Shown one piece after another: positions 1-13,175 of a stretch of 64,000 nucleotides of DNA (position 1 is the stretch's first letter; each line of letters starts with the position of its first letter). Location of the stretch: contig BLAL01000011.1 of the NCBI GenBank assembly GCA_015698045.1, forward strand, positions 2,172,501-2,236,500, given 5' to 3'. A program made the translations under genes and the position numbers. The notes beneath the pieces were generated by a model that was not told where the DNA came from, searched no databases, and was given only the letters and a program-made list of their open reading frames with translations. Origin of the DNA: Rhizophagus clarus (taxonomy: Eukaryota; Glomeromycota; Glomeromycetes; Glomerales; Glomeraceae).

Positions 1-389
1 AATTTGAAGCAAAATTTTTTTATTATGTTCGGCATAATAAAATTTTTGTCACGTGATCTTATTTAATTACATAATGCATATATAAACTTTAAAATTCATC
101 AAAATAAATTTAGTTAATTAAAACTGTCAATCCTAAAATCATAATTCTGGCCGAATTTTTTATAATTCTGGCCAAATCCATAATGCCGGCCTAAATTAGG
201 CAAAAAGTACTAAAATGCTGGTCAAAGGTAACATTATATTTATGCTATATAACATTCTAACCTAAAACTAAAAATAAATCTCATGATCTTTATTTACGAT
301 TTTATTGAATTTTTTTTTCACATTACTCGTATTATTTGAAAAGGATCTTGAATTAAAGTTAGAGTATTTTTTTTGTTTATTTTTTAACT
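1..389. other. AT-rich intergenic DNA with GGCC-containing motifs
   Basis: No coding frame is supported. The stretch contains a CACGTGA E-box-like site near 50, followed by ATGCATATATAAA, which could be a promoter-like block. Several copies of a short motif resembling ATTCTGGCCAAAT occur between 140 and 230. Similar GGCC motifs recur near 43190 and 46640-46670, so this may be dispersed repeat sequence. Confidence 0.4.
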
Positions 390-3300
390 ATGATGGAAAT
401 ATTTTTTAATTCACCAAGTATTAGTGAAAAAAATAGTGATATTGATGATTCTTTTGACAATATAACTGAAAATGAAGATGACTGTAATAGTTTATTAGCT
501 GAAATTGCTAGTATAAATAAGGCAAAAGAATTAGTTGCTTCTGATACAGATAGCACAGATGATAATGATTCTGAAAATACTGATTGGGAAATTAGTTCTA
601 TATTAACTATAGCAAGTAAAAGTACAGAAGTGGAAAATGAAGTAGAAATACTACGAATAAATAGTTCAAAATTGACTCCATGTGCATTAGTAGATATGAT
701 AAATAGGTCAATTCAAAGATGTAGTGAAACTAAAGATTTACAGAGACTTTTACAATTAATTGGTACGTGGCAAATTGATAGTAATGCAGTTTGTGAAGCT
801 GGAAGTGAATTAGAAAATCATTTTCATGAAAAAAATACTAAAAAAGAATGAAATATTGAACTTAGTTTTTTACATTGAAGGCGTTGCTTATTTTGTGGAC
901 TCAATATTTATTTTTTTAGTCGTGAAAAATTTTGTCATAAACACTCAGCTTCTCTTGGGAATAAAAACCTACTTGCGCCATGTATTGGATATAAATCATA
1001 CTATGCATTACAAATTAATGGTCCAATTGTTACTGCTGCAAAACCACAGCAAAAATCATGGTATATATGTTGTAATTGCTTTGAAAAAAATGGTGGACAT
1101 TTATATGTGAGACTGGGTACAGGAAAATCAGCACTACAATGTAAAATGCAAGAAAATCATAATGAAGATGTTAAAAAAAGTTTACAATTAATAGGTAACT
1201 GGATTATTAATCTTACTAATTCTAATAATAATTTATTAAAAATAAAAATATTAACTTATTTTACAATAGTAATTGAACAATTATTTAATTCTACCCTATT
1301 ATCTACAAATGAAAATAGTATATATTTATCAACACCAATAATATTAACACCATGTGAACCACCCAGCTTTTTCATTATTAGTTCTCTTTTTAAATTATAT
1401 CGTATAAAAATTCAAGATTACTATTATAATTTTCAAGATTTTCAAAAAATTGGATCACAAATAGGACTGAATTATTAAAAAATAAAAAACAAATTTTACA
1501 AAAAAAACAAGAATTGGAAGAACCAAACTCACTAGAAGAATATAAGTCAACACTGCCATTAAAACTTTATGGATTATTAGATAGTATTGTTCAGGTCTTA
1601 TTTGAAAAAAGAAGGGAATATGCAAATCTGCGAAGAAAATATAGACACAGTGATAATGATTGTAAACCAACTAATGATGATAATAAAATTCAAAAAATAG
1701 TAGTTTTTATTTGTTCAATAACAATTTCAGTTGGATATAAAGGTATAAAAATATGGCTCACCAGAATGATCTCTAGTTTGTACTGAAAACCACGTTTACT
1801 TTCAAATCTCTACGATTTTTTGGTATTAGTAAATGCAGCAGGAATTACCAGAAAATATGAACAAGTTCTTAAAATAAAACATATGGAATTAGCAGATCCT
1901 AAATTGTGTATTTAGAAAAAATCTAATATTTGGAACATATGTGTTATCGATAATTTTGATTTCAAGGAAAAGGCATTTACCTATGGAAACATTTATGATG
2001 CAACTCACAATAGTTCTCATGCTACATTGCGTCTGTTGTTTCAGTTTCAATTGCCAGTTGAATTCAGTTAACTCAATTCCTAATGAAGAAATTCAATTAA
2101 ATGAAGATATGAAACTTTTTGGTGAAAATTTAACTTCAAATAATGTTTTGTCAATCCTTGATTCAATTTTTATACAATTACTCAACTGCCATAATCATCC
2201 AGTTTAGTTTTCTTTTGAATATGATGCCAAAATTATTAATGATAGGATAATTAATTACTTTAACCATAAATCATCTTGTCCTCCAGTACATGTGATAATA
2301 TTAGAAGCAGGTGATAATCCAAATATATTTTGACAACCTGTAAATAGATGATGATTCAGGGATTAAAGTAGTCTGTGATGAAGCAATCTTTAGGAGAGTG
2401 CTTAAATGTTATCAAAATAATTCTAAAATATAACCACTATTAGGCCAGTAGCATGCAAGCAAAGATATGTGCAGCGTGTTACTTACAATCTTTTCAGGGT
2501 ACGGCATTTATAATATGGTGGCAATACTTGATGTAGTTTTTTTTAGACAAACTTGAAAAAGTAATTGATTATAAATCTACATGACATGTCTTAAATCTAA
2601 TTTGGGTTGCTATCAGAAGTGCTATTCACATTTATATATTAAAAAACAATTTAAAATTAGAGGATATAATGGATTCAGAAAATAATTTATTAAAAACATG
2701 ATTTTTGTTTTTACCGTTAGGCAGGATTTTGGAAAGGACATCGAGCTGGTATTAGAACAGGAAATGCAGAATTGCAAATCCAATGCTTGTCTGCATTTGC
2801 ACCTTTATTTCCCATAATCAGTAAATTAAATTATACATGATCAACAGTACATTTTCTTGCAATTTTGACTAAACATCCACAAATCAAAACCTTATTAAAA
2901 TATGCCAGTTCTGTTAATTTAATGCAAGATGGACATTATCTTGCTTTTGATGAAGCTTTGGAGACGTTTGGAGTGAAGTTCATTAAACAAAATGTTACAA
3001 GAAATATTATAAATAAGGAGAGCTTAAAACATCAAATTAAAGCTGTACAATCAGAGAAGGAACGAATGAACCTTCTTTTTGATGAATTTCTAGGTGATAT
3101 AGTGCTATCAAAAGGTACAAGAGCAGTTAACAGACGTCATGAAACATTATAGAAGTTAACAAAACAATTAATTGAGACTTTTGAAATAGCAGATAGAGCA
3201 CAACACTTACTTTTTTAAAATTGTGATCAATTAACTTCAGAAGGTTTTAATAAATTGTTTTGTTGTTATAAAGATGGTATAACGCGTCTAGAAAAGATTT

Positions 3301-3724
3301 TCTGGCAAAAGATTTTACATCTGGAAGCAGTTGATACTAAAGGTAGGCGTGCAAAAGGTATTATTACTACAAAGGTCGCAGATTTAAAGTCAAAGATTTC
3401 AAAAAATAAAAAGAAAAATGCTCACCCTTCTAATGAACACATGCCAAAAGTTCAATACAAGCAAAACTAACTGAAACAATTGTCTCTCCTCCCGCACCTT
3501 CAGAATCAAAAATTACATGACATCGTCCATCAAAAGAAGAGAAAGAAATCTTAAAAACTTTATTTACACATGATGTAATACCACCTGATATAGCTATTGA
3601 TTCGGTATTAACAATTATTCTATTAACTTATTGGAATGGTTGGATAAAAACAAAGATAAAGAGCGCATGGAACTATGAAAAAAGGAAAAAAAAAATAAGA
3701 ATAGAATGTGAAATAATGACTTAA
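390..3724 (+). pseudogene. Relic of a repeated fungal protein family with a homeodomain-like C-terminus
   Basis: An initial open frame from 390 to 851 encodes an acidic Ser/Asp-rich segment. It is followed by pieces in several frames that read as one decayed protein. One piece near 870-1150 has paired cysteines (CC, C) like a zinc-binding region. A piece near 1950-2060 contains DNFDFKEKAFTYGN, and 2865-3152 is an uninterrupted 95-codon piece. The last piece, near 3510-3724, has the pattern HRPSKEEKEILKTLF ... WNGWIKTKIKSAWNYEK. Its spacing and its W/K/R-rich last helix resemble a homeodomain, but I cannot confirm this without a profile search. Many in-frame stops (for example TGA in ITxHRPSKEE and TAG in ETLxKLT) and frame changes make it non-functional. 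I recall similar repeated families from Rhizophagus; this is recognition from memory, not a search. Function unknown. Confidence 0.6.
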
Positions 3725-4001
3725 ATATAGCTAATATTTTATAAAAACAAGTTTTTTATTAAAATAAAAGTGAATCTTGAAGCATTAATAGTAAATAACT
3801 AGCAGGTTGTATGATAATTTCAGTATTAAATAATAAAAAAATTGTTGCATAAAAACTGCTTAAATATTTGCCTTTTACCATTAGAAAAAACTTTTCTCCA
3901 TATAAAATTACATATATTCCTATTCTTAAAATAACCCATTTACTTTGACATTTAAAAGGATCTTGAAAAATGTTCATATTTTTAAGTAAATTTGTCATAT
4001 A

Positions 4002-4157
4002 TGGGCGTGCGTCAGTAGAAAAGGGGGAAATTGACTTTTTTTGTAATTTTGGTTATTAAGCTAATTTTGTGCACATGACCGAGATTAGCAAAGTGGTCCA
4101 ATAAAATAAATTTTGAAAAAAAAGTCGATTTCCCCCTTTTCTACTAACGCACGCCCA
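4002..4157. mobile_element. Tc1/mariner-type MITE, 156 bp
   Basis: Two arms of about 43 bp form near-perfect terminal inverted repeats. The left arm begins TGGGCGTGCGTCAGTAGAAA, and the right arm is its reverse complement with two mismatches. TA dinucleotides flank both ends (4000-4001 and 4158-4159), the target duplication expected for Tc1/mariner/pogo elements. About 70 bp lie between the arms with no coding capacity, so the element is non-autonomous. The near identity of the arms suggests a fairly recent insertion or a strongly foldable element. Confidence 0.8.
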
Positions 4158-4339
4158 TATGCAAAGAAAAAAAAATTATTACAAAAAAGGAAAACTAATT
4201 TAAAATACTGATAGAACACATGATAGTCTATCAAATTACTTTATTTGGTATAGCGCAGCATATTAAAATTGACGATTAAATGTAAAATGAAGTAACCTAA
4301 TTATGATTACACCAATTTTAACTATTATAGAAATGATCT

Positions 4340-5472
4340 ATATTTGACATCTTTCCTGACTGATAATGAATCTTTGGGAATATTTTGATGCTGAAACGTT
4401 ATCATTATAGCCACTTTCCCTAAAATTTGAGAGGTCATTATGGTTAAAAATGGTTTTTCCTGTAACTATTCTTCCCCAATAATAGAACAATGTTGTCTTG
4501 ATAATTCTTTTAAGTTTTCAGGTAAATCATTATAATTCAGGATTTTTTGAACTCATAACTTATAATGTTCATCATTTTTCAAAATTGCTTTCAATCTTCC
4601 AAGTTTTTTTTGGCCATTATCTTGGTAGTAGATAAAATCACCAGATGAATACAAAACTATTTTATTAAAAGTATATAATCAATATTTTATTACCTTCTGA
4701 TATTAATATTTCATGTTATCCAAAAAGTGGAAATTCATCCATAAGTTTTCATGCCAAAATTCTGATTTTTTTTCAGAATCAATGTCAGGTCCAAAATACA
4801 TATGCTTCTTTAGTATAAGATTATTCAGAACATGCCATATAATTTCACTAATTGAGAGTTGATACAAAAGCTTTGATTCTTGTGAAGTTGATGGAGTTTT
4901 TTTGGTAAAATTTTAATAAACTTTATTGTTATTGGTAGGAGAGGAAGACATTTCCTTGATAATTGAAATCTTCAGATATTTTTTATCACATGGGTAGGCT
5001 TAAATTGTGGATTATGAATGATATTGACAAAATCTTCATATACTTTCATAGAAACATTGTGCTTCTGAAGCCAACAAAATAGTGCTGTAGCCATATAATT
5101 ATTAAAGTATGATGCAAATTCACCATCACAGGATGGTATTTTGTCTTTATCCAACGCTTCATTTTTTCCTCTTTGTCATTACATTCCTCTTCATGATTAT
5201 TACGTTCCTCTTCCACTTCATTATCATCATTGTTACTTCCCCTCCTCCTCTTTATCATTGATTTCATTATCATTCTACTTCCTCCTCTTCACTATTATAA
5301 TCGTTATCACTTTCTTCTTCCTCCTCAGTATCTGATGAATTTATATCATCTTGTGAAAATATCATCTCATCATTATAGTATTGAGAATTAATTGAATCAT
5401 ATGCATTATCATCATCATTATTGTCTTGAAAACTTAAATTACCATTTTCATAATCATATTGAAAGTCCATGT
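4340..5472 (-). pseudogene. Decayed acidic-N-terminal protein, unknown family
   Basis: Reading the minus strand from 5470, the first piece begins MDFQYDYENGNL and ends in a Glu/Asp-rich tract. After a frame change, a second piece (5154-4972) contains GEFASYFNNYMATALFCW and continues toward HNPQFKPTHVIKNI. Further down, pieces in shifting frames read ISEIIWHVLN, SGDFIYYQDNGQKKLGRL and KILNYNDLPENLK. Stops and frameshifts separate all of these. The order of the pieces is consistent with one ancestral protein of roughly 350 residues, perhaps from a multicopy Rhizophagus family. The GDFIYYQDNGQKKLGRL segment resembles a small beta domain such as BAH, but this is only an impression. The MITE at 4.0 kb lies just downstream. 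Confidence 0.5.
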
Positions 5473-6899
5473 CTTTGTTATCATTATTAGGTAAACATAT
5501 GGGTGAATGTAGGATTGCTGTAAGAAAACCAATTTTGAATTTGAATTGGGTTTAATGGTTTGATATGATTAAATCATCTTCTCATCTTTATAAAAAATCT
5601 AAAATATCTTAACTTAGAATTTTATAATTCATTTTTTTTTCCTTCAAAGGTCATGCCATATTTATTGAAAAATATCAAAAGAGAGTATTACAAACAATAT
5701 TATATGACCCCCCCAGTTCAGCTAAGTGTGATTCATGAATATATACAGATATATGTCTATCTATCCTATAAAATCCAACTAAATAGAATTAACTATAAAA
5801 CTAAATCAAAATAAAAAATTAAAACAAACAAAACCAAAATAAAACAAAATAATAAAATAAATAAAACCTATATATAAATAAAAACATTAAAATAAATTAA
5901 CCTCCTATCATTAATAACTCATCTCCATCCCCTAATAAATTAACATTATAGAATCATGATAATTTCTTATATAACTATGAAAAGCAGCTTCCCGAATGTA
6001 TCAATGTCCATATTTGAACAAAGGTGAGGTTGAGTGACTTTAAAAACTGTTCTTTTCATGTCAAAAGTAGAGGTTTGAATGGAGGTTTTATGAACGGATC
6101 ATTAAAAAAGGTGTCTGACATTTCATTGATTCAAAAGTGATAGAAGGAGATTGCTGGTGGAGAGGAAAATTTTTCCTGCTTTGTATACCCTTAGTTTGTT
6201 GCCATTCAATGGTGCGGTTGCATCTTTGATGCCAGATAATTGATTTAAATAACCATATTAATTTGAGTAAAAGTTTGGTATAAAAAAGGGTAGTGACATG
6301 TGGTTTCCAATTGAATATTCTTTAGATTTTTTGAAAGGTAATCATGTCCAATTTTCTGGTAGCAGCACAGATTAAAAGGTTGGTAAAAGTTTGGGAATTG
6401 ATAGAGGTGCCAAGCCAATTATCCAGTATGTGGGTAATTGATGTAGCAGAAGATAAAGATGAAGTCTCTGAAAATTGCGGAATGGTAGTTAAGAGGAAAT
6501 CTTTAAGCAGAAGAAATATTTGCAATCTCAACAATTTGGTATGTGAGCAGCTTATTAAATGAAGCGCCATTTCATCCTTTTCAATATTACAAAACTGGCA
6601 AGTGTATTCTTGGTAAAGTACAGGTTTGCATCTCCAGAGCCATCATCTGATAGGCAGTTGATGATAGATCAATTTGAGTAGAAAACTCCACATGAAATTA
6701 CAGCATAATGTGATATACTGGAAGTGTTTAAGTTGTTTTAAGGCAGCTCACGTTATGTCCCGCATTATTGACTCTTAAATCTTTCCATTTACTACACACT
6801 TGAGTTTGGCCTATCATTTTAATGAAGTCCTATAAATGTTGTTCAATCAGGATGTCCTCAAAATGAGAGCTAAATCTATAATCTTTGGAACTATAATTA

Positions 6900-7340
6900 A
6901 ATGTTAATTGATGATAGGAGGTGGATTCAGAACCCTTCTTCGCTAATTCATCTGCTAATTTATTCTATGAGTCCCCCATATGAGCCTTAACCTTAATTAA
7001 AATTAAATCTAAATTTCTATTAATAACCAATAATTTAATAAGACTATTATTAAAATTTTTAAAACTATATCTATTCCTATATGATAAAACTTTTGTAATT
7101 GATGAAATCGCGCAATTACTATCATGATAAGGACAAACTAAAAGAGCCAGAAAGATAGCAAAAATCTCTGCCTGAGTGGAAGATGGCCAGTTGATGATGT
7201 GTGTAAAAATTGTTGATTGTATTGCATTTTCACAAAAGCAGCACCTTGGTTTATGACTGTGGCATAATAATCAATGCAATCATCTAGCAAAGTATGTAGT
7301 CGCTGCAGAATTCCATTCTGGACTGATCCATCTGTATAAA
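6900..7340 (-). pseudogene. RNase H domain remnant of LINE 1
   Basis: The minus-strand translation shows the conserved RNase HI order: a first aspartate in NFYTDGS, a glutamate in SSTQAEIFAIF, then KVKAHMGDS followed by a stop and NKLADELAKKG, which supplies the last catalytic Asp. The stop falls between S and NKLAD. The domain lies downstream of the hAT insertion and belongs to the same LINE as the RT at 11.5-12.4 kb. It is non-functional because of stops and frame changes. Confidence 0.7.
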
Positions 7341-7869
7341 AATTAAAAGTATTATAAGGCTAATAAACGATCTTTGTCCAAAGAGGGAAATATCCATCTG
7401 TTGATTTACATCTCATTATCATCAGGCAAATTAGGAATATTTGTATGACAAGTGGAAGACAACCATGGTAAAAAGAGATCCAAAGTTGAAGAAGAATGAA
7501 CAATTGATGTTGATATACAATGAAATTCGTGTGATCATATCCAGAAAACCATAATGGTATAATAACAATCCAATTAAAGGCGTCAGTAGAGGTATCAGGG
7601 TTAACTTCTAATTTAAACATATGTGATGAAAACTGTGATATAACAATAGAACCTCTGCTGTGATTACTTAAGTAAGTAAAATTTGTGTTGATATCAAAAA
7701 CAGCTACTTGGTAGAAATCTACATCATAGTGACCCTTGCGTCTGTTGCTTGATTTGTTGGTGATTCTACTGATACACTATATATTATTGAGTTAAAAGGC
7801 TATCCATTCTTTGATTTGGCCATCTTATGAAGGTCAAGAAAGAAAGTTAAAAATATGAGAAGCCAGACG

Positions 7870-10687
7870 TAGTGGTTAGATCTGGATATCTGTCTATCTG
7901 CATTTATCCAATCTGTAACTAAAGAAACAGATATGGATAAACTATTACAGATATCTGAATATCCTATTTTTATCTGTAATACAGATAATATCTGTAAAAT
8001 CCGGATAAATTTATATAAATAGATATGTAATAAAATACAAAATACAACTCAATTAAATGTTAGATTTTCAAAATTCTTTATTTGATTTACAAATGACAAA
8101 ACAAAATTATATTAACTACATAATAAACAATTGTATATTATGAAATATTAATCTCATTCTGTGGAAAAATTCCACCTGCTAAATTCCAATTTTTTTTAAG
8201 AAAAAGTAAATGCTCAAATGTAGAATTTGATAATTGAGTTCGTTTTACTGTCATTAAATTACTTGCATTGCTGAACAGTCTCTCACTGGGAGTTGAAGTA
8301 GCAGGAATACATAAATACACTTTTGCAAGAATAGACAATATTGGAAACCCTTTCTCACTCATTTTCCACCATTCCAGAGGACAATCATTAAACCGAATTT
8401 GTGGAATAGCTAAATAATCTGTTACTTCGTCTGATTCTTTAGTATTCTGCATAAACATACTTGCCAAAAGTGAGTTGTTATATTGATCATCACCTTCATT
8501 ATTATAATCATCATCTTCATCAAGATAATTTTTGTAAATAGATCTGAGTTGTTCTTATGTCTGAACTTTTAAACCTATCATTGCATATTCGTTTGGTACA
8601 TTCCAGTAATGGTTCATAGCCTTATACAAAGCATTTTTGACATTTTTTTCAAGATCTTTACAGCCTTGTGATGTTTCAATATAAATTTTTCTTCCTTTTG
8701 GATGTCTAGTATCAATTTCATCTTCTGGAGAATCTGCATACTCAACATCTTCATCAAACACTGTATCTAAAGTAGTAGGATCAATATTGACCGATTCATT
8801 AGTAGAAGTAGTACATATATCTCGTTTAATTATTTGTAAAGCTTGATGCATAAAGCTAATAGTAGTGTAAGTGCTACCACCTAAAAGATCAGTAGCTTCT
8901 GCAAACTTTTTAAGAATATTAGTTAATCTTCTTAATGCTTCCCACTCTTCATCGACTAAATTAATTTCTTTTAATCTTTTACCATCTTTTCGTACTTGTG
9001 GATTAGAATTAACACTAAGTGAACTTGCCATTATGTCAATAAGATTTTGAATTTTTAATAATCTTATCCAAGACAGATAAGACGAATTCCATCTGGTTGG
9101 TACGTCTGAAATTATCCGCAAATAATGATCATTTTCTTCCAAATTCTATAAAAATACAATTGTTTTTAATAAGATAATTTTTAGAATAATAAACTACCAT
9201 AATAAGAAATAGTTTTACCTCTGTTTGTAAATGCCGCTCTTTTTTTTGAATTTCAATTAGCTTTTCTGTTTGTTTTGGGGATGTAAAAAATAACATAAGT
9301 CTTTTGGCTCTTGCTACTAAGGTTTCTGCTGGCATTAGTCCTTTACCCACTACCAGTTGCAAAGTATGTGCCGTACAAGGCAATCTTATAACATCTTCCA
9401 TTAATTGACCAACAAGGACCATGTTGGAGGCATTGTCTGTTGTAATGGTAAGAACTCTTTCATCAAGTTTCCAATTGTATATTATTTGATTAAGCAATTC
9501 AACAATATTATTTGCAGTGTGTGGATAAGGCAAATATTGAATTGCAAGTGTTGTTTCACATAATTGAAATGAATTATCTATAAATGAACAAGTAACTCCC
9601 AAATAGCCACTTCGATTTCTAGCTGTTCATAAATCCATAGTTAAAGAACATGAAATCACTTCTTCTTCTATTTTACGAGTTAAAACTTCTTTTGTTTGAT
9701 TATAGCCTTCAGCTAAAAGTTTTTTGCATTGTTTTTCACTTGGAAATTGGTAATTAGGATCAAATTCATGAATAAATTCACTAAAACCAATATTATCCCA
9801 AATACTAATAGGTCATTGATCTTTTACTAAAATTCCTATAAATTTTTGATCATGTCGGTTTTTAATATCTGGATTAGTTCGGAACATATGAATAATGGTC
9901 TGTTGATTCCCTTTCTTATCTTTTTCCACTTCTTGTTTCTTTTATGAGTTTGTTCTGTTATACCATGCTTACAAGCCAAGTGTAAAATAAAATTTTCTGT
10001 TGAACTATCAGTTCCATTATATGACCACACTCTTTCGTTCCATTTTCTCCTTGCACTTCAACTAAACATTTAACAATTCTCTTATACGGTGGTATTGGAA
10101 CAAATTGATCAAAATAAAACCATATCCAACTGTTTCCAGGTGGTAGTGCATTTGGAATTAAAGAAAGTTCAACATTTTTTAGATTAATTTTGAGCGGCTT
10201 ACCATTAGGCTCATTATTAAAGTCTTCTTCACTTATAGTTATTGGAGTATTTTTATTATTAATTGTTGTATTTTTACTTTTTTTATTATGCTGTAAGTTT
10301 TTACTTTCAGCTTTTCGTTTATTATCTTTTAAAATATTTTGTGAATTTTCGGCTTTATCTTCTGAAACACCAGCCTCATCAAATGTAATATCATTGAGAT
10401 TTTTATTGTTATATGTCATGTTTTAATACCCAATATGAAAAAAAAGACAAAGAAAAACGCGTATCATGCAAAAAACGTGACTAATAATCTAATTTTAAGA
10501 AGACATCCTACAGATGATAAAAGCCGCATAATCACAAGATCGTATCATCATATGATATACAAATATCCGTATTTATCCAAAAATATCTGTAAAATCTGTA
10601 AAATTTATCTGTGGCTGAAAATTATCATCCGGATATTCGTATATCTGTATAAGTATTCGGATAGGTCATCCACGGATCTAACCACTA
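7870..10687 (-). mobile_element. hAT DNA transposon, 2.8 kb, with 8-bp target duplication
   Basis: The left end reads TAGTGGTTAGATC and the right end is its reverse complement GATCTAACCACTA, ending at 10687. The flanks are GCCAGACG (7862-7869) and GCCAGACA (10688-10695), an 8-bp duplication with one mismatch as expected for hAT elements. Both subterminal regions are dense in TATCTG/CAGATA motifs (7880-8020 and 10550-10680), likely transposase-binding repeats. The element encodes one minus-strand transposase, now broken. It sits inside LINE 1, so it is younger than that LINE. Confidence 0.88.
8138..10419 (-). pseudogene. hAT transposase, broken
   Basis: The protein begins MTYNNKNLNDITFDE at 10419. 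A BED-type zinc finger spans a frameshift near 10030 (CLVE ... KECGH, then FILHLACKHG with the final His). The RNase H-like core follows, with TTDNASNMV and LPCTAHTLQLVVGKG (about 9480-9360) and TRWNSSYLSW (about 9090). It ends in the hAT dimerisation domain with ATSTPSERLFSNASN (about 8290). A 73-bp intron at 9146-9218 (donor AG|GTAAAA, acceptor TATAG) joins HLQTE to NLEEN. The damage is one frameshift in the BED finger and three stops: after VQT (8553-8555), at DQ-stop-PISI and at MDL-stop-TARNRSGYLG. The last two sit where Trp is expected (TGG to TGA). The element is therefore not autonomous now. Confidence 0.85.
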
Positions 10688-11519
10688 GCCAGACAAGAAG
10701 ATCTGAATTCCAGTAAAAGGTGGTGAGAGGTGGGGGACTCCAGAACAAAATGTTCTAAGCGAGTGAGCTAATTCACTTTGGTCCTTTACATGTCATAAGG
10801 AATGAGTCATCTCCAGAAGTTATTTGAACTAGATCAAGTAAGAAAAATTGCAGAATTCTGGGGTTAACCCTGGTGAGAATGGAAATGTTGTTGTTGGATT
10901 TCAACCATATGTCTAAAATTGGATGTTGTACATTATGAACATTAAAACTATTCATATCTGCGTGATCTGATTTAAAATTAATATGTAAATCAAAAGCCAA
11001 AAGCAAGAAAAATAAAGCCAAATTAGTGCAGCATAAAGCCATATACAATTTCCTATGTTGTTTGATATTAATGAAACAACAATCCTTGAGTTTTATTCTT
11101 GATTGAGTTTGTCTTAGGCCACATTATTACCATTAGGTGTATTGGTTAAGTTCATGATCCCCAATGTTGATATCTCTATCTATAAACAGTATAGCCCAAC
11201 AAGTCCATCATGATATAAAGCTGATGTTGGGAAAGAGCGTTGAAGGTCAATGATGTGTTTAACGTATGCTAAAATTGTTCATTCTATAGCATCCCATTCT
11301 GGTTTGGTAAAGGTTGATAATTGACTCAAATAGATCAACTTTGAGTATAGAACTTTATTGATTAGATAAACCACTTGACCAATGGAACGTCTCTTATGTT
11401 TAATAGTAGCTAAAAATTTGTTCTGAACATAAAGAAGTTGTTGTTTAGTTAAAGATCTTGTGCCTTTTGAGGATATCTAAATACCTAGGTAGCGGGCTTT
11501 AGAATTGAAGGATTAATAA

Positions 11520-13175
11520 TGATCAGTTCACACTTTTTGTGGTTGATTTAATGTCAACTAACTCATAGAAACTACGAGCTATATCCAATGTGTCTTGTAT
11601 TCTATTTTTAAACATATCTGACCAAGCGGTGTCATCCATATAAGCAGAAATAGCAATTCTATGAGAAAAATGTTCCCATGTATCCAGTTCTTGAGGATTT
11701 ATAGACCAGATGCAGTCCATAGTATAGCCTTTATTAGGTAGTAATGTAACAGTAGCAAGAAGGGGATCATAATATATCCTCCAAAGGAGGGGAGAGAAGC
11801 TGTCCCCTTGATCAATACCATCCTTGTCTTGGAATACAGGTGAAGGCCCAAAAGCTGTAGCAACCTGGATTTGTCTTCCTTTAAAAAGGTTAATGATACA
11901 TTGTACAGCATGGATTGGTAAGCCAATACATTTTAATGCTAATGATAGAAAATCTAAACTAATTGAATCAAACGCCTTGAAAATGTCTTGTAGAACAATC
12001 CATAATTCTTTGGAATGTTCTTTAGCATCTTCAATGACATTATTAATTAATCGAATGGATGTAAAGGTAGAATCGCCTTTTAGACCACAGTAATTGATAT
12101 TACATGTTCCTGTAAAATATCAGCTTAATTGCATACTGATAAATTTTGTAAAAATTTTTCTAATAACATCCAGTAAGGTGATAGGTTGAATATTGGCTAT
12201 ATTATATTCAAATTTGTCAGACTTAGGGATTGGGATGATGGTGAAAAATGACCAATCATTTGGTACGATTCCTGTTAAAAATATCACTTGATAAAGTATT
12301 AAAATCACATCTATAAAATTATGTGGAAGATGAACATTAAATGGTAAGAGATTCTGAAAGTGCCTGGAGCCAAATCTTTGTTTATATCTTTCAAAATATC
12401 CAGCCAAAACAAAATTATGTTATTGGTACTGATTAACAGTTTGAAAGCTTGTTTCCATATAGGTTAGGAATTTAATGAATCTAAACGATAATTTCAGTTC
12501 CAAAATTGTGAGGCATAAGCATTTGCAGCTGCTTGTTTAACTTCATCTAGCTGCAAGAGTTCCCGATGGCCATCATCTGAATTAACTATTAGCCAATCTA
12601 TTGTGACATTGGATCAGTGTTTATCTAAAGCTGAAGAAAGCCATTTGGTTTGATCTGTCTGAATGATAGCAAAACACACTTCAATGGCTGATTTAATAGC
12701 CTCCAATTTTGAGAGTTGAAAATTTTATATTCTAATGATCTTCATTTCTCAGCAATCTTGTTTAACTGCTGAATTCAGTCATGTGAATTGAGTGAGAAAT
12801 TTGTGTCAAAACATAAATCTGGATTATTTGCATAATCCTTATTAAAGAAAAGAATTTGTGAATGCCATGTATCATGAGATCTGAAGCCTGATATCGGAGG
12901 ATTTCATGTATGAAGATCATAAGAATGGCTGTGTGTCATTCAAACTGTTTTAGATCATTTGATTTGTATTTTTTGAAGGTATTGTTCAATCTTAGATGGA
13001 GAGATTGTTTGTTCCTTATAGGTAATGTAGCACATGCGGCTGTCATAATAATGTTGGAAATATCAGTCCATCCCTTATTGATAATAACATTGGTATTCGC
13101 AGGATCACAGATCAAAATTTTGAGAGCGCTATTTAACAAGTTGACTAATTGTTTAAAACAGTGAGCAAATTCCAT
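11520..13175 (-). pseudogene. Reverse transcriptase region of LINE 1
   Basis: Minus-strand pieces at 13175-12936 (linker between endonuclease and RT), 12407-12120 (RT fingers, IPIPKSDKFEYN and QPITLLDVIRKIF), about 12090-11730 (palm, IFKAFDSISLDFL and GIDQGDSFSPLLW) and 11720-11523 (catalytic AYMDDTAW) follow the RT motif order. They are separated by stops and frame changes. The same motif series occurs in LINE copies A and B at 24-37 kb, but this element is clearly divergent and probably a different family or an older copy. Confidence 0.7.
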
